DNA from: Seminavis robusta
Taxonomy: Eukaryota > Bacillariophyta > Bacillariophyceae > Naviculales > Naviculaceae
Assembly (NCBI GenBank): GCA_903772945.1
Contig: CAICTM010001298.1
Coordinates: 4,300 to 32,146 of the forward strand
Direction of reading: 5' to 3'
DNA: 27,847 bases
Both the position numbers and the translations under genes were made by a program. Below, piece after piece: positions 11,695 to 22,654 of the stretch (the stretch's first letter is position 1; each line of letters opens with the position of its first letter). The notes below the pieces were generated by a model, which did no database searches, was not told the origin of the DNA, and worked only from the letters and a program-made list of their open reading frames with translations.

Positions 11695-12058
11695 AAGAAT
11701 TAGTGATGGTTCCTTTGAGATTCCCAGACAATGTTTCCTCAGGTTTGAAACTCCTGGATCTTGCTAGGGATTGTCCCGCTGAAGTCTGGAACTCCTGAAG
11801 AGTGCTCGAAGGTAAACCCTCAAGGATGTTGCTTGGAATTGTGTCTGTGATACCATTTGGAAAGATCCAACTGCCCTAGGTTGGTCAGCCAGTTGCTGCA
11901 TATCAGTGTTGTTGACATGGGAGAGGACCATTGAATGCAATGGCGTGGAAGGGGACCTGTTCTAGGTCTGGCAAAAGAGCAGTCTTTGGTGGCATTGATG
12001 TGTGTAGTTTGTGTGTGCTTCCAGGATATTGTGGCCTTAACTTGGTTCAAGATCTGGC
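11695..12058 (-). pseudogene. Decayed fragment of a third LRR gene
   Basis: Read on the minus strand, this piece matches LRR protein 1 over about 8094-8470. Examples are MPPKTALLPDLEQ against MPPEIALLPNLEQ, HAIAFNGP against HAIGFNKP, and NGITDTIPSNILEGLPSSTLQEF-like sequence against the NGITGTIPSSTFEILPSHTLEEF region. The frame is interrupted by stops and small deletions, and neither the membrane helix nor the C-terminal exon is present. It begins about 60 bases beyond the stop codon of the receptor-cyclase-PDE gene. It shows that a third LRR copy once lay between the two present ones. Confidence 0.8.
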
Positions 12059-12119
12059 CGGCGATGATGGTACTAGTAAGGGGAAGCACCGCTTTGTCTC
12101 GCATGGTTCCAACGATCCG

Positions 12120-15100
12120 CTATACGGCATGCTTTTCCTCCTTCTCCGGTCTCGTAGCGAAGGGTTCAACCACTGGCGGCGAAGCCATCTCATATGAAGC
12201 TCCCTCCTTGGCTTGCTCCACCATCTTCCCAACGAGGGTACAATCTTGCTCGTCATACTCCGCTTCGACCTCTTCCAGCATCTGGCTAACAAGTTCTTCC
12301 CCTTCCTTCTCCCACTTTCCGCGATTGCTGTTGGCGTAGTTCAAGTTCTCATCACTAGTGGGACCAAAGACTCCACAATCACGGAGCTTTTTCGATAGAG
12401 GAACAATGTAGTGATCGAAGAAGTCGATCTCACCTTCGTACCAGAAGTCAGCTGACGACAAAGCAAAAAGATGATGTGAGCGAAATAGAAGTAGCGGTGC
12501 GGCGCAAGTCGTTCGCGGTGGATTAAAATGCACGTACCAGGATTCTTCTCTGCTCTCCCTTTTCGATATGCCTTGTACTGTTCCTTAAAGAGACGGTTGT
12601 TCCATTTTCTGTTGAAAGAAGCCAACGACGCAACTTTTATTAGATTCTGAACTTAACATCCTCCAAATAATGTCTTATTCAACACCCTCACCTGTAGATG
12701 TGCCAGTGTTGTGAGCAGTGCGCCACATCAGCCGCCTGAATGAGATGCTCAATCTGGAAGTAACAACGAAGTGAGAGTGTGAGTGAACAAAACAAACAAA
12801 AACAAAAACTGGATCTGCCCTTGAGTCCACTGGATGACTTACCACGATTGTAGCCTTCCTGTTGACTGACTCGCTACTTTCCTCTGCGGTGGGTCCGTTC
12901 TGGCCATCAAAAGCCCTCTGCCATCGTGTGTTTCTCAGCAGCTTCAAATCTTTGTCCTGCAAATCGGTGGCCATCACAGACTGCAGAAAATGAATGAGTG
13001 GCTGACTTCTTGCGGACCGAAGCATCATCGACATTGACGGCAACGAATGGTTGGCACCCACTTACATTCACAACAAGCCCTCGGAAGCGACTCATCTCTG
13101 AAATCGTGGGGCAGATGGTATGGAGGAGGTCTTGGAAACGATCTTCAACCAATAGATTCCATGACAAGTCCAGCGACTTGGGTGTGCAGGAAAAGACGAT
13201 GTGTGAGCGGCATGCTGCCATCATGATGCCGTTGTGATAAGGGACACAAGATTTCCCTCACGCACCTTCTGTTCGACGACGCTTCGTTCCTTGTAGAACA
13301 TTGCGATTTGAGCGTTCTCCTGCGTGATTGGAAAGAGTGGCAACATAGGCTGGCTGTCAGGACCAGGACAAGGAATCTTGCCTGGCTCTCGCTATAAACG
13401 GACAAGTGCTCACCTTGATGAACTGAGGATTAGGCACGCCCGGATGATCAACTGAATGGTGGAAACAAAGCGAAAGGTGAGGAAACCAACTCCAGCACAA
13501 CATGTCTTTGGACCTGACATCCCGATGTGGAACTAACCATCATGAATCATAGCAGCAAAAGCGACCGCGAAAAAAGTCAGCGGATCCGAACAGATTCCAT
13601 AAGTGTGGCTGTGTTTGCAGCGAGAGAAGAGAAAGTGTAAGCGTCTGCTCATCGCATTGCATGGAGTCTAGTCAATCGCAGCTTGGTACTTACTCATGCA
13701 ATGCCTCTAAAGTGCTGCCACGGAAGCGGTCCGCGTTGTCAGCCTTCCCTAGATCAACACCGCTCGCTGCGATTATTCTGTTCATGTACTTTGTGACAGC
13801 CAGGACCACATACGAAGCATGTGCAAACTGAAAAGGCTGAAAGGTGAGACGGCAATCGCATACGTTCAGAGGTTGCACTGGGGGCAGATGGCACGTACAT
13901 TGTGGAAATCGTTGCTGTGATTGTACATTTCTGCAATCAATGTGATGTACTCCTTCAACTGCTCCACGACATTGTCAGGAAGCTCCGTGGTCGTTTCGTT
14001 GTCGCGAAAGCGCATGGCGGCTCTGCGGTCAAACTCTGGAAGTTCAATGATCTCTTTGACTTCGAAGAAAGGCATCGTAGCAACGTCGAGGGTCGGCACA
14101 TTTTCTTTGGAACTAGAATCAAAGAAAGGCCTCGGGTTCGCCGCTCTTCGAGCGACGATTTGCTTGAGCAGACTTTTGAAGATCTCAACGTTCCAGTCGA
14201 TCCATCGTTGCTCGGTTTCCATCTCCAACAATTCCTCGTTTTCCAGTACGTCTTCTTCCACGCTCGAATCATCCTGATAAATACCTGGGGTGTCAATATG
14301 CCTGAAAAGCCGTCTGAGATGGGAGCCCTTCACGAGATAGAAGGTCCGCATTTCGCCTTTTTCCTCCGTCTCGACTACATCTTCTCGTTCGAGCACCCAT
14401 CTTCCAACTTTTGCTTGCGTCAACAGCGCAGCTGTCTCCTGTGACATGTGCACTTTGCCAGACTCACTATTAGCCAGCAAGAGCGAAGCAGTCGTCATGA
14501 CATCTCCGAAAAGCTGAAGTAGAACGAAACGAGAGAGTGAGTAAGCGAGCTCAGTCTGCGCGATCTGGACGAGCAGAGAGAGAAAGAAACGAACAGAAAG
14601 CGCATACCTGAAAGCGACTTCCCTTGCCCTTTAGGAAGCCTCCGGTTACTGGTCCACTGCACACAAATCGAAATAGTGCAGAAACGAGTCGAGTCAGCAG
14701 AGATTGAATCGATCGGAGTCCACAGTCTCGCACCATACTGTACAACTTACCTATGCATCCCAATCATGATGGACAAATCAGCTGCAAAAGAAGATCGACA
14801 AACAGGCAAGAGTTGAGATTCCGTAAAAGACCAGGAGACACAGACCGCATGTCATCGCAGCCATACAGTACTGCAGAGACAGTTGGCATACCCGTGTCTG
14901 GTCCAAAGGTGACTTCTTGCTTTTTGATAAAACTCGGCATCTTTTTCATCACGTCCGAACAGAACTTTGCCATCAACACTGCATGGTCAGGCTGATGTTG
15001 GGGCACGCCGGTCGCGGCGACGTAACACTCGGCCACAGTTTCAATCGTCGTTACTCCATGGCGTGCCGCAATTTTGTCGTACTGAGAGTAGATTGTTTCG

Positions 15101-17610
15101 AGGAACTGGAACACCGAGACTGGTTCGCGGACACTTGACCAGGCCGTGAACCCGCAGAGATCCACCAGAGCCACGGTAGTATGCACAAAGACATCCGGGA
15201 GCGGCTCTGCATCCAAGTTTTCCCCGCTGTCCAAGAACTTGGGATATACGTACAGGGCCGCCGCCAAAATAGTGTCGATACTGAGGATGAGACTTTGTTT
15301 CTTCATGGCTTCCGACTTGAATGTATCACTTCCCACAATAAATGCCCAAAGCAGCAAAAAGAAAAAGTGCATGTAGATTAGAATGGCCATGGGTTTGGTG
15401 TCATTCATGTCTTCTTTGATTTGCGTCGCCAACACGGCGAGAATACACCCCGGTACCGCAAGCAACGCTGGCCACAAGACCGCAACGAGATACCACACAT
15501 CGGAATCAGATCCACAATAGTCAAATGCGTCCACAATGGTTTCTCCCTGTTCCGTTTGGACCGTGGACAGACTGTACTGGAATACTTCTCGTGGCGTATC
15601 GACAATGGACCACGCCAATAGAAATGCCACGACGAATGCCCCGAATCCCCCCACGACGAGGAGCAAATCCTTGCGCAAGAGTCGCACTCGTTGCATTTTC
15701 CGTCCCGACGTGGCCAATCGTTGAATTTTGGCCATGCGGTATACCAAGGGCACGAGTTGGAACAAGAATCCCAGATTGACCAACCAAGGATACACGGCAC
15801 AACTGAGATTGGATGGATCCAGTGTTTGAATCAATGCCGCCACACTGACCAACAACATGCCCATGCACATGAGTCCAAAGAATTCCATTTGCAAGTAATA
15901 CATGACCTTGGTGGCTCTCTTTAGGCAAGTCAATACCAGGGCTCCCACACACAGCACGACCGCCATGACGGCCATGGCCAATGCCGCCTTGCTGAGTGAC
16001 TTTTGCGCATCGCCGTGTCGTTCGTGTACAACCCGTGGATACGATTCTGGTACCAGCGCCAACAACCAGTCCAAATTCTCCACCACAAATTGACAGACGG
16101 CATCGCGCTGATCATAGTGCCACTTGTCGGTGGTCCGTGCCAACCAATATTCGAATATTTTTCCCATTTGCACATTGGATAATTTGTATTTGGTCACTAC
16201 TTGATAGGCGGGATTGTGAAATGCCACGGGAATATCGACGCCAATACTAATATCTCGCAACGCCGTGCCCATGCCCTTTTGCAAGACTTGTGGAAACGTA
16301 TCGCAGGCACCCGCCGGGTCACCGACCGTTTCATTCCACGCGAGATCAGCATTGCAGTGGGTTCGATAATCAATCCGAGCGTCGAGACATTCTTGTGTGG
16401 GATGGGGGAGCAAGACACGCGTAAATGCGGCGGCCGTATCGACGTAGGCTTCAAAGACGGGTTCGGGAGACCACCATAACATCATGACGGGTGTGCGTGT
16501 GGCATTAGCAGCGGCCCACAGTTGTGTCAATTGTGCATACGAGTATCCTCTGTTGGGTGTCGGTCCAGTAGATTGGAGTGGAATATCTAAATGATGGAAT
16601 TGTTGCGTGACATAGGAAGCCCAACCACAGGGATACGTGGCGACGTGTCCCGTGCAATTGTGGGGATACCGAGTGCAATTGTTTTGTTCCGTAATGCGGA
16701 AATACCCAGTAAAGTCGCGCCCGTGCGAAGGCTGATGAAAATACATGATTTCTTCGTCGGCGGATTGCGGTGGTCGTTGGGCTGTCTCATCTGGCTCTTG
16801 ACACTGTGTGGGTGAAACGAATTGACAATAGTCGTTCCAATTGGTGGGTGTGGGAAATGTCTCTGCCATTTTCTGTCTATCGTGTTGCAATCCCAACCAG
16901 GAGACGAGGGAATTGTCTTGTTCGGCAGCGAATTGTGGCACAAAGAGGGCATTTTCTCCCAGGGCGCCCAAATCTCGTACTTGCTCCATGCCACTGACGA
17001 CAAAGCGCGATCGCGAATCCCACCAGAGTTCCGGTAGCACATGATAGCATCCTTGATATGTTGACGGGTCGGTAGTATAGACGGTTCGACAATCCTTGAC
17101 TTGTTCCGACACTGCCAATTCGGGAAAGGGCGGATTGAAAATGGATTCTTGGTAATCGTTGCGTGAGAATTCGTCGTAGAAATTGACGGTGCGACTGGGA
17201 GATCCCGCTTCCAATGTGACGGGGACATCGAGGATTTCACTGAGTAGGATGGTCAAGATCCACGCTCCAAAATTGTGCGATTCCCAATTCTGGGCGGCCA
17301 ATCGAACTTCTGTGTAGTCCATTGCAGAGACGTGACAGTAACCCAGTGTCTCGGCGTCGGGAGGATCGTCCGAATTGCAGACGCGAGTCTTATTCTTCCA
17401 ATCTGTATGGAGTGTCTGTAAGCAACCGCCGTAGTAGAATGGATTCGTGCAGAACCCATTGACACATCGAGAGCCACTTCGCAACAGACTCTCGCAGTAC
17501 ACGTCCGCATTGGTGCTCCCATCAATCTCACAGGGCACCGTTGACGCCAGCACAGGAGGGACCACCAGCAACAGCAGTAGCAGTAGCGTAGCACTGTCAA
17601 CAGACTTCAT
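12120..17610 (-). CDS. Class C GPCR-like receptor / class III cyclase / PDEase I fusion, 13 exons, 1474 aa
   Basis: Exons: 14892-17610, 14751-14781, 14608-14656, 13899-14513, 13694-13827, 13538-13608, 13414-13451, 13266-13319, 13066-13176, 12843-12980, 12692-12753, 12538-12608, 12120-12451; all phases agree. The ATG at 17610 starts a signal peptide (MKSVDSATLLLLLLLVV), so the upstream in-frame ATG at 17832 is less likely. The ectodomain (about 25-530) has many Cys and N-glycosylation sites and resembles OpuAC-type substrate-binding proteins. Seven helices lie at about 541-562, 572-594, 603-624, 646-669, 704-727, 739-760 and 770-790; the YPKF end of helix 7 recalls the class C PK motif. The class III cyclase domain spans about 808-1000. 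The PDEase I domain spans about 1135-1420 and keeps HN..H (1137, 1141), HD (1205-1206) and the Asp of ADVAH (1329). Related guanylyl cyclase-PDE proteins are known from diatoms. The cyclase site looks defective (see findings). The acting site is probably a cell membrane. Confidence 0.93.
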
Positions 17611-17832
17611 GGTTCTGAATCTGTAGATTAGCGTACAATCACACAGTCTCCAACTAGAGCAAAGTAATGAGGAAAAGTGCAAAGTGCAATACCCCCTGCC
17701 TCCCCTGCAAAAGAGGAAGGGAGCCTCATTCGTTCGGTGGCAGGATGAGAGATCATCGCTCGAGCAGTGTTCCTGAAACGCGACTGATGGAATACCGTAT
17801 GGAATGGTGAAGACGATACAGAGAGCAGTCAT

Positions 17833-18573
17833 TAAATCCTACATCCATCAAACCTCATACAGCCTCTCGTAAAAGCACGTACATGTACGACCTCGTAGAG
17901 AATATACCGGTACCGCTAGCAAAAAAGACTGCTTTCATGCTGGCAATGCATTCTTGCACAAGAGATGGGTACTATTGACTTAACAGCAGACTTCTCTGTT
18001 CACCTTCGTGAAGGTTCAAAAGGAATAAAGGGAAAGATACAGGAGTCTACAGCGGGTCACCTCACTGCTCGCGGCTCGCAACAACTTCAAACTTCTACCT
18101 CTCTTCGGCAACACGAGTGAGGCAGTGCAGCGGCATCTCTGCGCCCAGGACAACCTAACAGTTTGGAAAAGACTACCAGGTACCCTACGCTTGGCCTGGC
18201 CTGGCTTGGCCTGGCTTGGCCTAGCTAGATAGCAAGGTCTGTTTTGCTACAGGGTACCATGATGAGCATCATCGTTTTCGTACTCGAAGTAGCTACCAGT
18301 ACCATTCCGTATACCTACTCATGAATACCTGCAGTACGGAAAACGTGGGTTTACTTTGTGACTAGCATGCCCCTGCTGAGCGAACAGATGATGGAGAGTA
18401 AGACTGGTCCTACCACACCAGCAGCTCGTGCCTTTTGCTACGGTGGCTACCGTACTATGTACTCTATGTAAGGAATGATAAACATGGATTTATGAAATGT
18501 GTAACACAGAGACAGACAAATCCATCCGCCAAACATCACCACTTCCTGGCAAGTTGGACAGCTTGCTAGATAG
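17833..18573. other. Intergenic; promoter side of the receptor-cyclase-PDE gene
   Basis: No gene is seen. The right part is the 3' flank of LRR protein 2 and the left part the 5' flank of the receptor-cyclase-PDE gene. It holds a TACCGGTA palindrome at 17905-17912 and a short tandem array at about 18190-18223 made of CTTGGCCTGG-type units. I can identify no defined promoter element. Confidence 0.55.
18190..18223. repeat. Short tandem repeat, CTTGGCCTGG-like units
   Basis: About three imperfect copies of a ten-base unit (CTTGGCCTGG, with a five-base CCTGG insertion between the first two), followed by CTAGCTAG. It lies between LRR protein 2 and the receptor-cyclase-PDE gene. Likely slippage-generated; no role can be assigned. 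Confidence 0.7.
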
Positions 18574-21181
18574 CTAGGAGCAGGTACAATTGCAGGTGCA
18601 TGACACTGCTGAGCAGTTGACATGAATCTCATCTAACCTGCCCTCCTCCTTGAGCAAGCAGACATCCATTGGCACACTGCCAGACAGGTAAGTGCCATGA
18701 AGAGAGAGATGCTGCAACCGAGACAACAAACCCAGCTCGGATGGAATGGAGCCAGAGATACCAGTGTTGTCCATTTGAAGATTATTCAAGCTGCAACAAA
18801 GAACGATAACCGTGAGCAGAAGCACAATTAGAAAAACACCAAACAAACAAACATCAAATATGTGCATACCTTGCGCAAAGAGAGATTTCAGTAGGGATCG
18901 TTCCTGTTAGCTCTAGGTTCCTTGACAGTCTTAAATCTGTCATTCTTGTGAAGGAACCAATCTCACTCGAGAGAGTTCCAGAGAAGTAGTTCCCATCTAG
19001 AAGCATTCTCCATAATCGGCTGCCGCTGTCCTTAATTGGACCAAATGGAATTGATCCATAGAAGCCATTGTTGCTCAAAGAGAGGGTCATAAGGTCTGAA
19101 AAAGAGGCATTCTGGTCGGCAAAGATCTGTCCAGACAGGCCACCATTGTTGGCTAGATTGAAGAATCGAAGATTGGTGTGTGACCAGATCCTTTCTGGTA
19201 CCACTCCACTGAGCTGATTATCATTCAGTTCCAAAAATTTCAGAGAAGGGGGCAACCAGGATGCAGGTATGGGACCAGTGACTTGTGTTTCTGACAAAAA
19301 CATTCGCTCAAGTGGTGCCATTTGGCTTATCGGCGGAAGGGTGCCGACAAGGTTGTTGCCCTTCAAAGAACAAATCTGCAAATTCTCCAGCTCAGAAATG
19401 GAAGAAGGAATGGTTCCTGATAGTCGTGCATCATCGATCCGCAAATCAGTCAGTCTTTTCCACTGCCCAAGAGAAGTAGCTAAGCTTCCAGAAATGTCGG
19501 ATTCGATTAAATTGAATCGCTCCAGTGTGGTGAGATTGAAAAGTTCTGATGGAATAATGCCTTGGAGTAGTTCATTGCTGAAGAAAATTAGACTCGTCAG
19601 CAAGGACAGCAATCCAATCTCTGAGGGGATGGTACCTGTGAAATTCCCAGACATTTCCAGTGTTTGAAGGTTGGAAAACTCCTGGATTCTGCTGGGAATT
19701 GTCCCAGAGAGGTCCGGCTCAATCAAAGAAAGCTCCTCCAGTGTGCTTAAAGGCAAAATGTTAAAAATTGAATCTGGAATCGCCCCTGTAATTTTGTTGT
19801 TGCTAAGCTTCATCCTGCGAAGGTTTGTGAGCTGCTTCATTTCAGGAATGATGGCTGCTTCAATGGGGGCATTGAATCCAAGCATCCTAAAGTAGATCTC
19901 TTCCAATTCGGACAAAAGTGCGATCTCAGGAGGCATGTAACTCTCCACCTTGCTTGCGACTTTAGGGAAAAGTAGCCTGAGCTTGGTGAAGCTTGTCATA
20001 TTGTTGCAAGTTGTTTCATTTGTTTTCATCTCAAAAAATACATACTTCTGTTCCATCATATTGTACAACAAATTCCCATACACACCAGAGTACCAATCAC
20101 ATTCTGACTTGTTATGAACTAGGAAGTCACTCTTTATAACATCCACCCAGTCTTCCCCGTGGAAACTGTAGAAGAAGGTTGCCAATGCAAACAGCTGGGC
20201 CTTTCTCGACTCTGTCATGGTGTCTAAATCAGAGTGCTCCAGCAACCACTTATAAGCCTAGTCTTGAGCCGACAGAGGGCGTTGGATGGCATCAATAGTG
20301 CTGTTGAGCAGCACATCAGAAGAGAAAAGAGAGGATGGTGCAGGAGTTGGCGACAAGGAGGTGGCAGAGGGAGGTGCAGAGGGAGGTGCAGTAGGCACCT
20401 TTTCTGCCATCACATCAATTGGGCTCTTGGCAGAAGAGTTCTTTTCAGACACAGTTGATGATATCACTGCAGTAAAGATAACTACAAGCAGAATCACCAA
20501 CAGTCCAAACATGCCAAGTCGTTTTAGCTGTGCATCTCGTTCGCTCTTCTTTGCTTCCATTGCAGCATGGTCCACAGGAATTGCACCGGGTAAATTGCCT
20601 GCCTCAATATCATCGACTGGAACAGCTTCTGAAAGGCGTGGTTGCTTCTGGTTCGCAGCGCCTGTAGCAGCAGCGGTGGCGGTGGTTTCCTCAGGAACAT
20701 CTCTACCCAAGAGAGAAAAATCAACGGCATCCTGATGAACCTCTCTGGTACCTGGAAATGCAGCAAAAGCTCCAGGTTGGGTTTCGATTGCCCCTCCTCT
20801 TCCAAGAGTTGGAACTGCCATGTTTGTTATTTCCGGGGGTTCTTGGGGCTCTTGGTGCTCTTGGTTTACCAGGACCCCCACCTCGAGTTCATCAACATCA
20901 ACCTCGCGTAAGTCAGGCTGACTGATTTTACTGGAAGCTGGCTGAGTGGCATCACCACCTTCTGTTGTGATAGCATCCGCTGGTCCATCAGCAGTGCTAA
21001 GCTTTTCTTGGGAGCCATTGGCAAAGGGAACCCCAACACATGTGGCACCTGACGTGCCTGAAGTAAGAGTCGGCGCTCCTTTCTCAACTATGATGGAGAG
21101 CAACTCATCGGGGTTGTTACCGGTAGCATTAGACTGGTCATCTTTCTCGATGCCGAGGGCTCGTTCCTCCTTCATTGGCAT
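18574..21181 (-). pseudogene. LRR membrane protein 2, intact except for an in-frame TAG
   Basis: Paralogue of LRR protein 1 with the same two-exon structure: 18870-21181 and 18574-18790, intron 18791-18869. Both exons equal those of LRR 1 in length (2312 and 217 bases), which supports the ATG at 21181. Residues 1-221 carry the shared DELLSIIVEKGAPTLTSG motif and LSEAVPVDD/NLPGAIPVDHAA. One membrane helix lies at about 222-242, then a Pro/Ser linker, an LRR cap (LFALATFFYSFHG), about a dozen LRRs and a Cys-rich end (CTCNCTCS). Codon 308 is TAG (20258-20260), just before the LRR cap; the paralogue has ATG there. Everything after it is open and conserved. It may be a young pseudogene, an assembly error, a read-through gene, or spliced around the stop. 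Without read-through the product keeps the helix but loses all LRRs. Confidence 0.8.
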
Positions 21182-21973
21182 CAGGGATGGAAAATCGAAA
21201 TAGCACGTTGGAAGGGGCTCCAAGTTTATGCCTTTTGCCTCGACTCGCTTTACGGTGTGAAGCCAACACTTCTTGGGTGCACTGCACTCTGGTTAGGTGC
21301 GATACTGCGATACTGCTCATTCGAAAGAAGATGAGGAAGAGACGAAGGCCTAGGAGAATTAAAGGCAATGTGAATGTCGAACAGACGAAGAAGAGACTAT
21401 TTCCTTGTCAGGTGCAGTTCCGACGCAGATATTTTAAGGTAGTTAGGGTAATAAGGGGATTAAAAAACTCTACATAATCAACATTGTTTACCCAAGAAAA
21501 CTGTTTTTACCTTATCTACTGAACCTGTACTCTCCCACGCCGACTAAACAAGTGCGACAGTCGGCTGAGAAAGTCCGAGCGAACACCCCCGAACTGTGAA
21601 CTGGCAATACGCACTACTATTCTCATAGTACCTGCACTTGCATGTACTGTACTAGTACAAGTAAATACTCCAAGAAATCAGCTGTACCGGTACCCACCTA
21701 CGCTCTACGAACCTTTGACATACTCAGAGTACTGTACACTGATAGTAGCTTTGCAGTATTGCCTTCTACTGCTTAATTAGTACTCTAGTACTCACAGTGC
21801 AACTGCCCCATCGTCAGCTTCTTGTGACTCGACTCAGTTTTGACTTATGACATACTAGTAGTAGACCTCTAGTTGGCCTCTGATGTCACTTGTTTAACTG
21901 CACTGGAACCGGTAGCTATGATACCTCGTACCGGTAGCTATGTATACCGGTACCGGTACCACATACCTCGCGA
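21182..21973. other. Intergenic; rich in TACCGGTA and AGTACT words
   Basis: This is the 5' flank of LRR protein 2 up to the retroelement repeat. No gene is supported. It is crowded with short palindromes: TACCGGTA at 21685-21692, 21929-21936, 21945-21952 and 21951-21958, plus several ACTAGTA and AGTACT words between 21640 and 21860. The densest cluster directly abuts the left terminal repeat of the element. Confidence 0.6.
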
Positions 21974-22510
21974 TGAGATTATGCCATAGGAGCCATATGG
22001 GTGCGGCGCAGCTGTGCTGGCTCAGTCTGATGGAAAGATCGCTGTTGCATCTGTACAGTCTTTCAGTACAATGAGCTGTGTCACCATCAGACAAGATAGG
22101 AACAGCTGTAGAGGACATAGAGTTCCTCTGTAAGGAAGGATGATGCAGTTCCTCAGCCATGACTATCTAGAAAGATAGCTGGTCAATACCAGCCAAAAGA
22201 GATGCATGGATCTGTATCCTGCATGGCTGGGATGGAGTTTCACGCAAAATCAGAGTTTGTGTTCATGGCATAGTTTAAGAAGTAATGAAGAAGTAGTTGA
22301 CCTGAAAAACAGACCCAACAGCACAAGTAGAGCTCTGCATTAGACAGGATCCTGTATGGCCAGTGCAAGGGTATTGAGCATTAGACTGTTCAATCATTGC
22401 TTCCACAGTGATTAAATAGCATTGGCTGCCAGCCTTGGGCTGGCCTTTCCCCTGGAAGGAAAGACTCCCACGCTCTTGTGCACTACCACTGAGTTCCTAC
22501 CTGGAATTCA
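21974..22510 (+). repeat. Left terminal repeat of the retroelement
   Basis: Begins TGAGATTATGCC and ends GGAATTCA. By eye roughly nine of ten positions match the right copy, with small indels. The largest difference is near 22445-22475, where about 25 bases present in the right copy are missing. Shared sequence extends four bases to the left (GCGA) and three to the right (TAG) of the TG...CA borders, so the true ends are uncertain by a few bases. Confidence 0.8.
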
Positions 22511-22654
22511 TAGGATTAACAGTGTCGCAGATTGCAGGTACAAGAGTGGCTTACAGGAGTGTGGACTCGAAGAGAGGACGAAGAAAATAGCGACGAAAGA
22601 CCTGACGGCAGATCGTCGACCGAAAACTGGAATCGCGACCGATTGACTCAAACG

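Noticed and set aside
13902..14444. 180-codon plus-strand ORF opposite the cyclase-PDE linker
   Set aside because: The minus strand there is exon 4 of the receptor-cyclase-PDE gene, with correct junction phases and family motifs at both ends. The antisense frame has no recognisable domain.
17611..17832. 74-residue N-terminal extension of the receptor-cyclase-PDE protein
   Set aside because: It would bury the typical signal peptide starting at the ATG at 17610. The extension has no targeting or domain features, so it is more likely 5' UTR.
22015..22080. Hammerhead-ribozyme-like words (CTGATG...GAAAG) in the terminal repeats
   Set aside because: The core order and the third stem cannot be completed on either strand, and the right copy lacks the same spacing.
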